Shown: positions 1 to 6,185 of the stretch, piece by piece
Position numbering within the stretch: the stretch's first letter is position 1
Layout of the letters: each line of letters begins with the position of its first letter
NCBI GenBank assembly: GCA_902471875.1
Contig: CABRLN010000033.1
Span: 1-19,093, forward strand
Direction: 5' to 3'
Length of the DNA stretch: 19,093 nt
From: an uncultured Clostridium sp.
GTDB taxonomy: Bacteria; Bacillota; Clostridia; Oscillospirales; Acutalibacteraceae
Notes under the pieces: model-generated
The model's input: only the letters and a program-made list of their open reading frames with translations
Databases searched by the model: none
What the model was told of the DNA's origin: nothing
Translations under genes and position numbers: made by a program

Positions 1-33
1 ATGCAACCAATTCTCACAGTGAATTGGTTGCAT
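1..33. repeat. Perfect 13-bp inverted repeat (hairpin)
   Basis: The arms at 1-13 and 21-33 are exactly complementary around the 7-nt loop TCACAGT. No T-run follows on the plus strand, so it is not a standard terminator in that direction. It is the outermost of four successive hairpins in the first 150 bases and may belong to the same dispersed repeat as 54-146. It opens exactly at the first base of the window, so its outer limit cannot be seen. Confidence 0.8.
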
Positions 34-40
34 TAGGCAT

Positions 41-150
41 TTACTTTCTTATGGAAGAAAGTAAACAAAGTCAACAAAAGGGAGGAATTTCGATTTACTC
101 CCTTTGGACACCCACCTTAAACGAACAAGGTCACTGAACTTGGATCTTAC
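41..150. repeat. Left copy of a structured intergenic repeat
   Basis: Three hairpins follow one another here: TTTACTTTC/GAAAGTAAA near 40-66, a GGGAG..CTCCC stem at 80-102, and CAAGGTC/GAACTTG around 127-141. Positions 54-146 match, at about nine bases in ten, the reverse complement of 19002-19093 at the other end of the window. The stem at 80-102 has one G/A mismatch that is perfectly paired in the right copy. No open reading frame of note is present. The repeat is non-coding and resembles the small palindromic or MITE-like repeats found in many bacterial genomes; its family is not recognised. Confidence 0.75.
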
Positions 151-199
151 CTTACTTTATTTTTTCAAATAACACTTTAATTATTAGTACATATTTAAA

Positions 200-237
200 A
201 GGTGACAGCTGTAAAATTAATGCTGTCACCTCTTTTT
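200..237. terminator. Bidirectional terminator after cysK
   Basis: A perfect 10-bp stem, AGGTGACAGC (200-209) with GCTGTCACCT (222-231), has a 12-nt loop. On the plus strand it is followed by TTTTTT; on the minus strand, the direction of cysK, it is followed by TTTTAAAT. It lies about 30 nt beyond the cysK stop, so it most likely ends the metY-cysK transcript. Confidence 0.85.
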
Positions 238-261
238 TGAGTGAGTCTAAATTATATTAAA

Positions 262-1194
262 TCAGTCTGCAAACAATGGTGTAGAATAGTATCTGTCACC
301 GCTGTCAGGCAACAGTGCAACAATAGTTTTACCGCTGTTTTCAGGTCTTTTAGCAAGCTGAAATGCTGCCAAAAAAGCCGCACCAGACGAAATACCCACA
401 AGCACACCTTCTTTTTTGGCAATAACTTTTGAAGCTTCAAATGCAGCTTCATTATTAATTTTTATAATCTCGTCATAAATACTTGTATTAAGTGTTTTAG
501 GTACAAATCCTGCGCCAATACCCTGAATTTTATGCGGACCTGCCTTGCCCTCTGAAAGCACAGGCGAGGTTTCAGGCTCTACTGCGACAATTTTAACATT
601 AGGATTTTGTGACTTTAAATATTCTCCTACACCTGTAATAGTACCTCCTGTACCAACACCTGCAACAAAAATATCTATCTTTCCGTCTGTGTCGTTCCAA
701 ATTTCAGGTCCTGTGGTTGCTTTATGAATAGCAGGGTTTGCAGGATTTTCAAATTGTCCCGGTATAAAGCTGTCTGGAATCTCCTTTGCTAACTCCTCTG
801 ATTTTTGAATAGCACCCTTCATTCCCTTTGCACCATCTGTTAAAACAATTTCAGCACCATATGCCTTTAAAATATTTCTGCGTTCAACGCTCATTGTTTC
901 AGGCATTGTAAGAATAAGTTTATACCCCTTGGCAGCTGCAATAGCTGCCAAGCCTATACCGGTGTTGCCAGAAGTAGGTTCAATAATAACAGAATTTGGT
1001 TTTAGTAAACCTCTATTTTCAGCGTCATCTATCATAGACTTTGCTATTCTGTCCTTAATACTGCCTGCCGGGTTAAAATACTCAAGCTTAAAAAGAATGG
1101 TTGCATCAAGGTTATTGTCCCTTTCAATATTTACCGCTTCAACTAACGGTGTATTTCCAATTAGTTGTGTTGTTCCTTTATAAATCTTAGACAT
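262..1194 (-). CDS. cysK: Cysteine synthase A (O-acetylserine sulfhydrylase)
   Basis: This PLP enzyme makes L-cysteine from O-acetylserine and sulfide in the cytoplasm. The 310-residue length is typical. Visible landmarks are NPAGSIKDR with the PLP lysine at K47, the substrate loop TSGNTG (74-79), the phosphate-binding loop GTGGT (181-185), and GISSGAA near 268-273. The start chosen is the ATG at 1194, because GGGAGGA lies 6 nt upstream; the frame extends 11 codons further to 1227, but without a ribosome site. It is the second gene after metY on the same strand, 100 nt downstream, with a hairpin between them, and is probably co-transcribed from the promoter at 2884-2912. Function is firm from motifs; whether it prefers O-acetylserine over O-phosphoserine cannot be read from the sequence. 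Confidence 0.95.
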   Translation of the reverse strand: MSKIYKGTTQLIGNTPLVEAVNIERDNNLDATILFKLEYFNPAGSIKDRIAKSMIDDAENRGLLKPNSVIIEPTSGNTGIGLAAIAAAKGYKLILTMPETMSVERRNILKAYGAEIVLTDGAKGMKGAIQKSEELAKEIPDSFIPGQFENPANPAIHKATTGPEIWNDTDGKIDIFVAGVGTGGTITGVGEYLKSQNPNVKIVAVEPETSPVLSEGKAGPHKIQGIGAGFVPKTLNTSIYDEIIKINNEAAFEASKVIAKKEGVLVGISSGAAFLAAFQLAKRPENSGKTIVALLPDSGDRYYSTPLFAD

Positions 1195-1216
1195 AATCGT
1201 TCCTCCCATTATATCA

Positions 1217-1255
1217 GTGCAACACAACAGTAATTATTAAACTGTTCTGCTGCAC
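1217..1255 (-). other. Hairpin between metY and cysK
   Basis: On the minus strand GTGCA(GCAG)AACAGT pairs with ACTGTT(GTGT)TGCAC, giving two perfect helices of 5 and 6 bp around a symmetric 4x4 internal loop, with a 9-nt apical loop. The run TGATATAATGGGAGG follows, not a T-tract, so it is not a terminator. It could be an mRNA processing or stability element that sets the metY:cysK ratio; this is inference. Confidence 0.55.
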
Positions 1256-1294
1256 CATTATTTTTTGTAATACCAAATGTAAAGCTTAAAAAGA

Positions 1295-2590
1295 CTATTT
1301 ATTAAATGCTTGCTCTAAATCAGCAATAATATCCTTAATACTCTCTGTACCAATAGAAAGTCTGATTGTATTCGGTTTAATGCCCTGGTCAGCAAGCTCC
1401 TCTTCATTTAACTGTGAATGTGTTGTGCTTGCAGGATGAATAACTAAAGATTTAACATCAGCTACATTAGCAAGTAATGAGAATATCTGTAATCTGTCAA
1501 TAAACTCCTGTGCTTCTTTTGCACCACCTTTAATTTCAAATGTAAATATAGAACCTGCACCATTTGGAAACAATTTATTATAAAGCTTGTGGTCAGGATG
1601 GTCAGGTAATGAAGGATGATTAACCTTTTCAACAAGCGGATGATTGTTCAGATATTCTACAACCTTAAGTGCGTTTTCAATGTGTCGTTCAACTCTTAGC
1701 GATAGTGTTTCAAGACCCTGTAACAATAAAAATGCGTTAAACGGTGACAGTGTTGCACCAGTGTCACGCAGCAAAATAGCTCTTATTTTTGTTACAAATG
1801 CTGCCGCACCAACAGCTTTGGTAAAAGATATACCATGGTAGCTTGGGTTAGGGTCAACTAATGACGCAAACTTACCGCTTGCCTCCCAGTCAAACTTACC
1901 GCTGTCAACAATTACACCACCCAGTGTAGTACCGTGGCCTCCAATAAACTTTGTAGCTGAATGTATAACAATGTCAGCACCATATTCGATAGGACGAATA
2001 ACAAAAGGTGTTGCAAATGTGCTGTCTATTACTAGCGGAATTTTATTGTCATGGGCAATTTCAGCTAAAGCTTCAATATCGGCAATATCACTGTTTGGGT
2101 TACCAAGTGTTTCTATAAAAATAGCCTTTGTATTGTCCTGAATTGCATTTTTAACCTCATCTAAATTATGAATATCTACAAAGGTTGTTGTAATACCATA
2201 TTGCGGCAGTGTATGTGCCAGCAAATTATAAGTACCGCCATAAATTGTTTTTTGAGAAACAATGTGGTCACCCTGCTGTGCAAGATTTTGAAATGTATAT
2301 GTTATTGCTGCTGCACCCGAAGATACAGCCAGTGCTGCAACACCCCCTTCAAGTGCTGCAATTCTCTTTTCAAAAACATCTTGTGTTGAGTTTGTAAGTC
2401 TGCCATAAATATTACCTGCATCCTGCAAACCAAATCTTGCTGCTGCATGTGCCGAATTTTTAAATACATAAGATGTTGTTTGGTAAATTGGCACTGCCCT
2501 TGCATCTGTTGCAGGGTCAGCACTCTCCTGTCCTATATGTAATTGTTTTGTTTCAAAACCCCAATTTGTTGTATTTTTTATATCTGCCAT
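1295..2590 (-). CDS. metY: O-acetylhomoserine sulfhydrylase (aminocarboxypropyltransferase)
   Basis: This PLP enzyme of the Cys/Met-metabolism family converts O-acetylhomoserine plus sulfide to homocysteine, the direct sulfhydrylation route to methionine. The 431-residue length fits MetY rather than the shorter MetB/MetC (about 380). Landmarks are YGRLTNST (62-69), the substrate-side PIYQTTSY (34-41), and the PLP lysine K214 in HSATKFIGGHG. The start ATG at 2590 has AGAGGAA about 6 nt upstream. It is the first gene of the metY-cysK unit and follows a ~290-nt leader carrying a 33-codon ORF. No SAM (S-box) or T-box motif is apparent in that leader. A close alternative is cystathionine gamma-synthase, but the length and N-terminal motif favour MetY. 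Confidence 0.93.
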   Translation of the reverse strand: MADIKNTTNWGFETKQLHIGQESADPATDARAVPIYQTTSYVFKNSAHAAARFGLQDAGNIYGRLTNSTQDVFEKRIAALEGGVAALAVSSGAAAITYTFQNLAQQGDHIVSQKTIYGGTYNLLAHTLPQYGITTTFVDIHNLDEVKNAIQDNTKAIFIETLGNPNSDIADIEALAEIAHDNKIPLVIDSTFATPFVIRPIEYGADIVIHSATKFIGGHGTTLGGVIVDSGKFDWEASGKFASLVDPNPSYHGISFTKAVGAAAFVTKIRAILLRDTGATLSPFNAFLLLQGLETLSLRVERHIENALKVVEYLNNHPLVEKVNHPSLPDHPDHKLYNKLFPNGAGSIFTFEIKGGAKEAQEFIDRLQIFSLLANVADVKSLVIHPASTTHSQLNEEELADQGIKPNTIRLSIGTESIKDIIADLEQAFNK

Positions 2591-2663
2591 TGTAAATTCC
2601 TCTTTTCTAAGTTTATATATTTTACGTCACACACTCTAAGAATAAGACATTAAATTGTGCGAT

Positions 2664-2723
2664 GCTGCGTATGCTTATTTTTGTTTTTTATTATTTTGTA
2701 AATTAAAATGCCATACATACAGC
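2664..2723 (-). promoter_or_regulatory. Possible stem overlapping end of metY leader ORF
   Basis: On the minus strand GCTGTATG (2723-2716), which spans the Ala-Val-Cys codons near the end of the leader peptide gene, can pair with CATA-CG-CAGC (2673-2664), giving 8 bp with a 2-nt bulge. A ribosome pausing at that cysteine codon would block this stem. No T-run follows directly. It is reported only as a candidate attenuation element. Confidence 0.3.
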
Positions 2724-2804
2724 GTTATTCGCAATAATTACATTGCAACTACACATTATATCAATCCCCTGAACTACTGAAAAAAATTTCATATTCTTTG
2801 TCAT
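2703..2804 (-). CDS. 33-residue cysteine-containing leader peptide of metY-cysK
   Basis: A short ORF has an excellent ribosome site, AGGAGGT 6 nt before the ATG at 2804, and lies between the promoter at 2884-2912 and metY. The peptide begins MTKNMKFFSVVQG and ends NNAVCMAF, with cysteines at positions 18, 20 and 30; CSC (18-20) is the striking part. It has no obvious signal peptide. Three cysteines in 33 residues ahead of cysteine and homocysteine synthesis genes suggest a sensor of charged Cys-tRNA, a principle known from other bacteria. Translation is supported by the ribosome site; the regulatory role is inference. It could instead be a functional microprotein. Confidence 0.6.
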   Translation of the reverse strand: MTKNMKFFSVVQGIDIMCSCNVIIANNAVCMAF

Positions 2805-2883
2805 TATATGACCTCCTATCAGCAACTATTCTGTAATAATTACTTTATAAAACATATAATTTTGATATGTTTAATGTGACATT

Positions 2884-2912
2884 ATTATAATCCACAAAGA
2901 AAAGATTGTCAA
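2884..2912 (-). promoter_or_regulatory. Sigma-A promoter of metY-cysK
   Basis: On the minus strand a perfect TTGACA (2912-2907) and a perfect TATAAT (2889-2884) are separated by 17 bp. Transcription would start near 2877, giving a leader of about 290 nt before metY that contains the leader ORF. Confidence 0.85.
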
Positions 2913-2919
2913 CACATTT

Positions 2920-2938
2920 TCCTATTATTCTGATAGGA
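2920..2938. promoter_or_regulatory. Dyad next to the metY -35 box
   Basis: TCCTAT (2920-2925) and ATAGGA (2933-2938) form an inverted repeat with a 7-bp spacer, just upstream of the -35 element. Placement and sequence would suit an Rrf2-type regulator such as CymR, which controls cysteine genes in Firmicutes. The regulator is not encoded in this window and the assignment is inference. Confidence 0.4.
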
Positions 2939-3096
2939 TTTCAGAGTTTTGTTGTATATAGATGTATTTCACCTCGATTTAATTTTAATTTTTGTTAAAT
3001 TTTATATATTCTTCCAAATATTTAATACAATTCTACTTTGAGTTTATAAATCAAACAAACCAAAAACTGTTTGATGATATATGTGTCAAAAAGTAA

Positions 3097-3125
3097 TTGA
3101 CAGTTTCACTGTTTAGCAGTAAAAT
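3097..3125 (+). promoter_or_regulatory. Promoter of mgtE
   Basis: TTGACA at 3097-3102 and TAAAAT at 3120-3125 are separated by 17 bp. The expected start near 3132 lies just before the dyad TAAGTAT (3126-3132)/ATACTTA (3147-3153), which contains AGTATTGTAATACT. The dyad could be an operator or the first hairpin of the mRNA. Confidence 0.75.
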
Positions 3126-3187
3126 TAAGTATGTGTGAGTATTGTAATACTTACAATTAAATCTTTAACAAATAAGAGGTGAGAAGA

Positions 3188-3274
3188 ATGGACGCAGGAA
3201 GTAGTAACAACACAGCTCCCGGGCCTTTATTGAATATGTTGAAAAACGCTTTCTGCGTTTATTTTTCTGTATAA
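3188..3274 (+). CDS. 28-residue leader peptide upstream of mgtE
   Basis: This short ORF starts at ATG 3188 behind GAGGTGAG, 65 nt before mgtE. The peptide starts MDAGSSNNTAPGPLL and ends KNAFCVYFSV. Its first codons form one arm of a long helix and its last codons contain a terminator-like hairpin, so its translation and the fold of the mRNA must interfere with each other. The C-terminal pattern NAxCxxF also occurs at the end of the metY leader peptide. Mg2+-dependent attenuation through a leader peptide is known for mgtA and mgtCBR in enterobacteria; this leader is not similar in sequence. Translation is likely, function is inferred. Confidence 0.5.
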   Translation: MDAGSSNNTAPGPLLNMLKNAFCVYFSV

Positions 3275-3295
3275 TCAATAAATTCCAGCTGTGTT
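3190..3295 (+). promoter_or_regulatory. Candidate attenuator with mutually exclusive helices before mgtE
   Basis: Terminator form: AAACGC (3244-3249) pairs with GCGTTT (3255-3260) and is followed by ATTTTTCT. Competing form: 3190-3201 pairs with 3249-3260 over 12 positions, nine Watson-Crick and three G-U, consuming the 3' arm of the terminator. A third helix, AACACAGCT (3209-3217) with AGCTGTGTT (3287-3295), is perfect over 9 bp; it encloses the terminator hairpin but would cross the 12-bp helix as a pseudoknot. These alternatives lie inside or beside the leader ORF. No M-box (ykoK) consensus is recognisable. Confidence 0.55.
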
Positions 3296-3339
3296 TACTA
3301 TACTTCTAAATTTTAAATTGGAATTAGGAGGATGGAAAC

Positions 3340-4698
3340 ATGGAAGAAAAAAATATAATGACCATAGGTAAAACTATTGAGTCATTACTTGAGCAAAAAA
3401 AATATGTAACAATTCGTGATGTATTTACAACCATGCAAGCTTTTGATATTGCTATGCTGTTTAACGACATTGACCAAAATAAGCTTCCTCTTTTGTTCAG
3501 ACTGCTGCCAAAAGAGCTTGCGGCTGAAACCTTTGTAGAGATGGACGAGGATGCCCAAACTATATTAATTCACGGTTTCAGTGACACAGAACTTAAAGAG
3601 GTTGTTGACGAATTGTATGTTGATGACATGGTTGACCTTGTTGAAGAAATGCCTGCCAACGTTGTTAAAAGAATTTTACTTTCGGCAGATAATGAAACAA
3701 GAAAAGCTATAAATGAAATTTTAAAGTATCCCGATGACAGTGCCGGCAGCATTATGACTACCGAATATGTTACACTGCGGCCTGATATGACGGTTGATGA
3801 CGCCATTAAACGTATAAGACGTACAGGTGTTGACAAAGAAACAATTTACACCAGCTATGTAATTAACTCTAACCGTATGTTGGTTGGTATGGTTTCAATG
3901 CGAACTTTACTGCTTTGTGATGATGATGACATAGTACAGGATATTATGGAATCAAATGTAATTGCAATAAACACTCTTGACGACAAAGAAGAAGTTGCAA
4001 ACCAGTTTAAAAAGTATAACTTTTTGGCAATGCCTGTTGTTGACAAAGAATTCAGACTGGTAGGTATTGTTACCATTGACGATGCCATTGATGTTATGGA
4101 AGACGAGGTAACAGAAGATATGGAAATGATGGCGGCTATTACACCAACTGACAAGCCATATCTTAAGACAGGTGTTTTTGAAACTTGGCTAAAGCGTATT
4201 CCGTGGCTTCTTTTACTTATGATTTCAGCTACATTTACAGGTATGATTATTACAGGGTTTGAAAATGCACTGGCTGCACAGGTAGTATTGACTGCATTTA
4301 TTCCTATGCTTATGGATACAGGCGGTAACTCAGGAAGTCAAGCGTCTGTAACTGTTATAAGGGGCTTATCACTTGGTGAGATACAGTTTAAAGATATTTT
4401 CAAGGTTATGTGGAAAGAAGCACGGGTTGCAGTAATGTGTGGTTTAACACTTGCTGTTGCAAATTTTGCAAAGCTTATGCTGTTTGACCGCCTGGGTGTT
4501 TCTGTAGCATTGGTGGTTTGCCTTACATTGGTTATTACGGTGTTCTGTGCAAAAATTATAGGCTGTGTATTGCCTATGCTTGCAAAAAAGATAGGTTTTG
4601 ACCCTGCTGTAATGGCAAGTCCGTTTATTACAACAGCCGTTGATGCTGTTTCACTTTTGGTTTATTTTCAAATAGCTACTTTCCTTTTGGGTTTATAG
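3340..4698 (+). CDS. mgtE: MgtE family magnesium transporter
   Basis: MgtE is a homodimeric Mg2+ channel of the inner membrane, gated by cytosolic Mg2+. The 452-residue protein has the full layout: an N-terminal helical MgtE_N domain (about 30-130), a pair of CBS domains (about 140-260, with acidic clusters that bind gating Mg2+), a connecting helix, then five membrane segments (about 285-452). The pore signature PMLMDTGGNSGSQ and the C-terminal ITTAVDAVSL, with the aspartate that lines the MgtE pore, are intact. The ATG at 3340 lies 8 nt after AGGAGG (3326-3331). It is monocistronic, with its own promoter, a structured leader and a terminator behind it. Confidence 0.97.
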   Translation: MEEKNIMTIGKTIESLLEQKKYVTIRDVFTTMQAFDIAMLFNDIDQNKLPLLFRLLPKELAAETFVEMDEDAQTILIHGFSDTELKEVVDELYVDDMVDLVEEMPANVVKRILLSADNETRKAINEILKYPDDSAGSIMTTEYVTLRPDMTVDDAIKRIRRTGVDKETIYTSYVINSNRMLVGMVSMRTLLLCDDDDIVQDIMESNVIAINTLDDKEEVANQFKKYNFLAMPVVDKEFRLVGIVTIDDAIDVMEDEVTEDMEMMAAITPTDKPYLKTGVFETWLKRIPWLLLLMISATFTGMIITGFENALAAQVVLTAFIPMLMDTGGNSGSQASVTVIRGLSLGEIQFKDIFKVMWKEARVAVMCGLTLAVANFAKLMLFDRLGVSVALVVCLTLVITVFCAKIIGCVLPMLAKKIGFDPAVMASPFITTAVDAVSLLVYFQIATFLLGL

Positions 4699-4726
4699 CT
4701 AGAAATAAATTTTACCAATTATATAT

Positions 4727-4790
4727 AAGCATGTTAACAAAGATTTATTTAATAGGTATAAAATGAAGCTTAATGGTTACCATGCTTTTT
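4727..4790 (+). terminator. Probable terminator after mgtE
   Basis: AAGCATG (4727-4733) pairs with CATGCTT (4781-4787); after one mismatch TAAC pairs with GTTA. The stem is followed by TTT and an AT-rich run. The loop is unusually long (about 38 nt), so the call is moderate. Confidence 0.5.
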
Positions 4791-4820
4791 AAAATTTATA
4801 AAATAAAAAGGAGAAAATGT

Positions 4821-4856
4821 ATGAAGAAACTATTTAAAAAGGTGATTGTGTGCTAA
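4821..4856 (+). CDS. 11-residue leader ORF upstream of the RNHCP gene
   Basis: The peptide MKKLFKKVIVC starts at ATG 4821, after AAGGAGA with good spacing, and ends with a cysteine codon directly before TAA. Four nucleotides later a strong hairpin begins (4860-4893). Basic at the N-terminal half and hydrophobic towards the end, it looks like a short translational-attenuation leader, not a product with its own activity. It could also be a chance ORF, although the ribosome site argues against that. Confidence 0.45.
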   Translation: MKKLFKKVIVC

Positions 4857-4859
4857 CCG

Positions 4860-4922
4860 GGAGGTTTGCACAATATATATTTGCAATGCCTCCAAAGGAT
4901 TATTTATGATAATTTTAGGAGG
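4860..4922 (+). promoter_or_regulatory. Hairpin that may switch the RNHCP ribosome site
   Basis: GGAGG (4860-4864) pairs with CCTCC (4889-4893), extended inward by TTGCA/TGCAA with a single bulge. The same CCTCC is equally complementary to GGAGG at 4918-4922, the Shine-Dalgarno of the RNHCP gene. The two pairings exclude each other. A ribosome at the leader stop codon (4854-4856) would cover the first GGAGG and could thereby change access to the second. Confidence 0.5.
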
Positions 4923-4930
4923 AAACCCCA

Positions 4931-5359
4931 GTGAATAGAGAAAATAAAAGAAAACAATATCAAAAAGGTTATTATAAAAATCATGCATGTAATGACACAT
5001 TTACTTGCAAAGTATGTGGACGTCAGGTTGTACCGCACGGTGCAGGCAGTAATCATCGCAACCACTGCCCCAACTGTCTTTGCAGCTTACACGTTGATAT
5101 AGAACCCGGCGACCGTTTGTCTGACTGCGGCGGCATTATGGAGCCTGTTGCAGTGTGGGTTCGCAAAAATGGTGAATGGGCTTTAATACATCGCTGTCGT
5201 CGTTGCGGAGCATTATCCTCAAATCGTATAGCAGCAGATGACAACCCTATGAAGCTTATGTCAATAGCTATGAAACCTGTGGCATTGCCACCGTTTCCAC
5301 TGGAACGCATAGAAGAAATGACATTACATATGGGCGGTGACGGCAGTATAAAATACTAA
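4931..5359 (+). CDS. RNHCP domain zinc-ribbon protein
   Basis: A 142-residue cytosolic protein of the RNHCP family (PF12647), named after the motif present here as HRNHCPNCLCSLH. Two CxxC-type pairs, CKVCG near residue 26 and CPNC near 46, plus a later pair in HRCRRCGAL near 88-91, suggest one or two structural zinc sites. The molecular role of the family is unknown; a nucleic-acid or ribosome-related role is only a guess from the basic N-terminus and zinc ribbons. GTG at 4931 is the start, since AGGAGG (4917-4922) lies 8 nt upstream and no in-frame ATG fits better. It is preceded by an 11-codon leader ORF and a hairpin, and ends at the terminator shared with the convergent MerR gene. Confidence 0.87.
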   Translation: MNRENKRKQYQKGYYKNHACNDTFTCKVCGRQVVPHGAGSNHRNHCPNCLCSLHVDIEPGDRLSDCGGIMEPVAVWVRKNGEWALIHRCRRCGALSSNRIAADDNPMKLMSIAMKPVALPPFPLERIEEMTLHMGGDGSIKY

Positions 5360-5405
5360 CCCCCCCACAATGCTTATTTCAATAAAACTGATATATAAAT
5401 AATCT

Positions 5406-5453
5406 AAAAAAGCCGATGAACTTATAAAATCATAGTTCATCGGCTTTTCTTTT
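5406..5453. terminator. Bidirectional terminator between RNHCP and MerR genes
   Basis: A 15-bp perfect stem (5408-5422 with 5434-5448, core AGCCGATGAACT) closes an 11-nt loop. Plus-strand transcripts end in TTTTCTTTT and minus-strand transcripts in TTTTTAGATT, so it serves both convergent genes. Confidence 0.92.
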
Positions 5454-5456
5454 AAT

Positions 5457-6185
5457 TTATTTTGAACAATAAATTAAAATAGCTTGTTTCACAAATTCAG
5501 CAGTACCGCTTCCGCCCGCTTTATCTATATTGTGCTTCATACGTTCATCATTCACATACATTTGACTTAATCCCTTTAATATTTCATTAGTGCAAACATA
5601 ATAATTGTCCGTAATAAACTTTTGCAACATACATATTTTCTCCTGTACTTCCTTTTCGTTAGGCGATAGCTGTTGCAGTGAACCAATTTCAGCAAACAAA
5701 GCCATTAATTGATTTTCTGTTTCTCTCAGTTCATGTTCTGTTTTCTGTTTTCTATTTTTCTCATATTCTTCATATGCCTTGGTAGAACCCCATTTTTCTT
5801 TAACTTCTGCTGCATAGTGGTCAATTTCAGCCTTGCTAAAAGCATTAAAATTCATTTTGATTACTCCTTTTTCTTGAATTTCACGGGCAAAAGAAATAAG
5901 TTGCTCAATATGCTTTTTCTGTAATTCCAACAATTTAATTTGCTGTGTTAATGCCTCTGCCTGGTCAAAATCAGGGTTATCAAGTATTACTTTTATTTCT
6001 TTCAAAGAAAATTGCAGTTCACGAAACATTAAAATATTTTGTAAACGACTTATGGCTGTATCGTCATACAACCGATAGCCTGCTTTGGTTACCGTTGTAG
6101 GTTTTAAAAGACCAATTGCATCATAATGATGAAGTGTGCGCACACTTACACCTGTGAGTTTACTTACTTCATTTACTGTTCTCAT
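5457..6185 (-). CDS. MerR family regulator with TipAS drug-binding domain
   Basis: A 242-residue transcription activator of the TipAL/Mta type. The N-terminal winged helix (about 1-70, VNEVSKLTGVSVRTLHHYD) is followed by a coiled-coil dimer helix (about 75-108) and a C-terminal TipAS domain (about 115-240, with VKEKWGSTKAYEE and QMYVNDERMKHNID). TipAS domains bind antibiotics such as thiopeptides in Streptomyces and other compounds in Mta. C198 lies in the region where TipAL has its reactive cysteines; equivalence is uncertain. An internal methionine at 111 sits near where a stand-alone TipAS product begins in Streptomyces. The ATG at 6185 has GGGAGG about 7 nt upstream. A 19-bp promoter spacer with a dyad indicates autoregulation. 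No target gene is adjacent on its strand. Confidence 0.9.
   Translation of the reverse strand: MRTVNEVSKLTGVSVRTLHHYDAIGLLKPTTVTKAGYRLYDDTAISRLQNILMFRELQFSLKEIKVILDNPDFDQAEALTQQIKLLELQKKHIEQLISFAREIQEKGVIKMNFNAFSKAEIDHYAAEVKEKWGSTKAYEEYEKNRKQKTEHELRETENQLMALFAEIGSLQQLSPNEKEVQEKICMLQKFITDNYYVCTNEILKGLSQMYVNDERMKHNIDKAGGSGTAEFVKQAILIYCSK

Noticed and set aside
2168..2523. Cysteine-rich frames on both strands within metY
   Set aside because: They are out-of-frame or antisense readings of a firmly identified metY; their cysteine content reflects TGC/GCA alanine codons read on the other strand.
2591..2880. SAM or T-box riboswitch in the metY leader
   Set aside because: No S-box core and no T-box sequence is visible, and no terminator hairpin with T-run precedes metY.
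3126..3339. M-box (ykoK) magnesium riboswitch before mgtE
   Set aside because: I could not find the conserved M-box segments; the region is too short and is dominated by the leader ORF and its helices.
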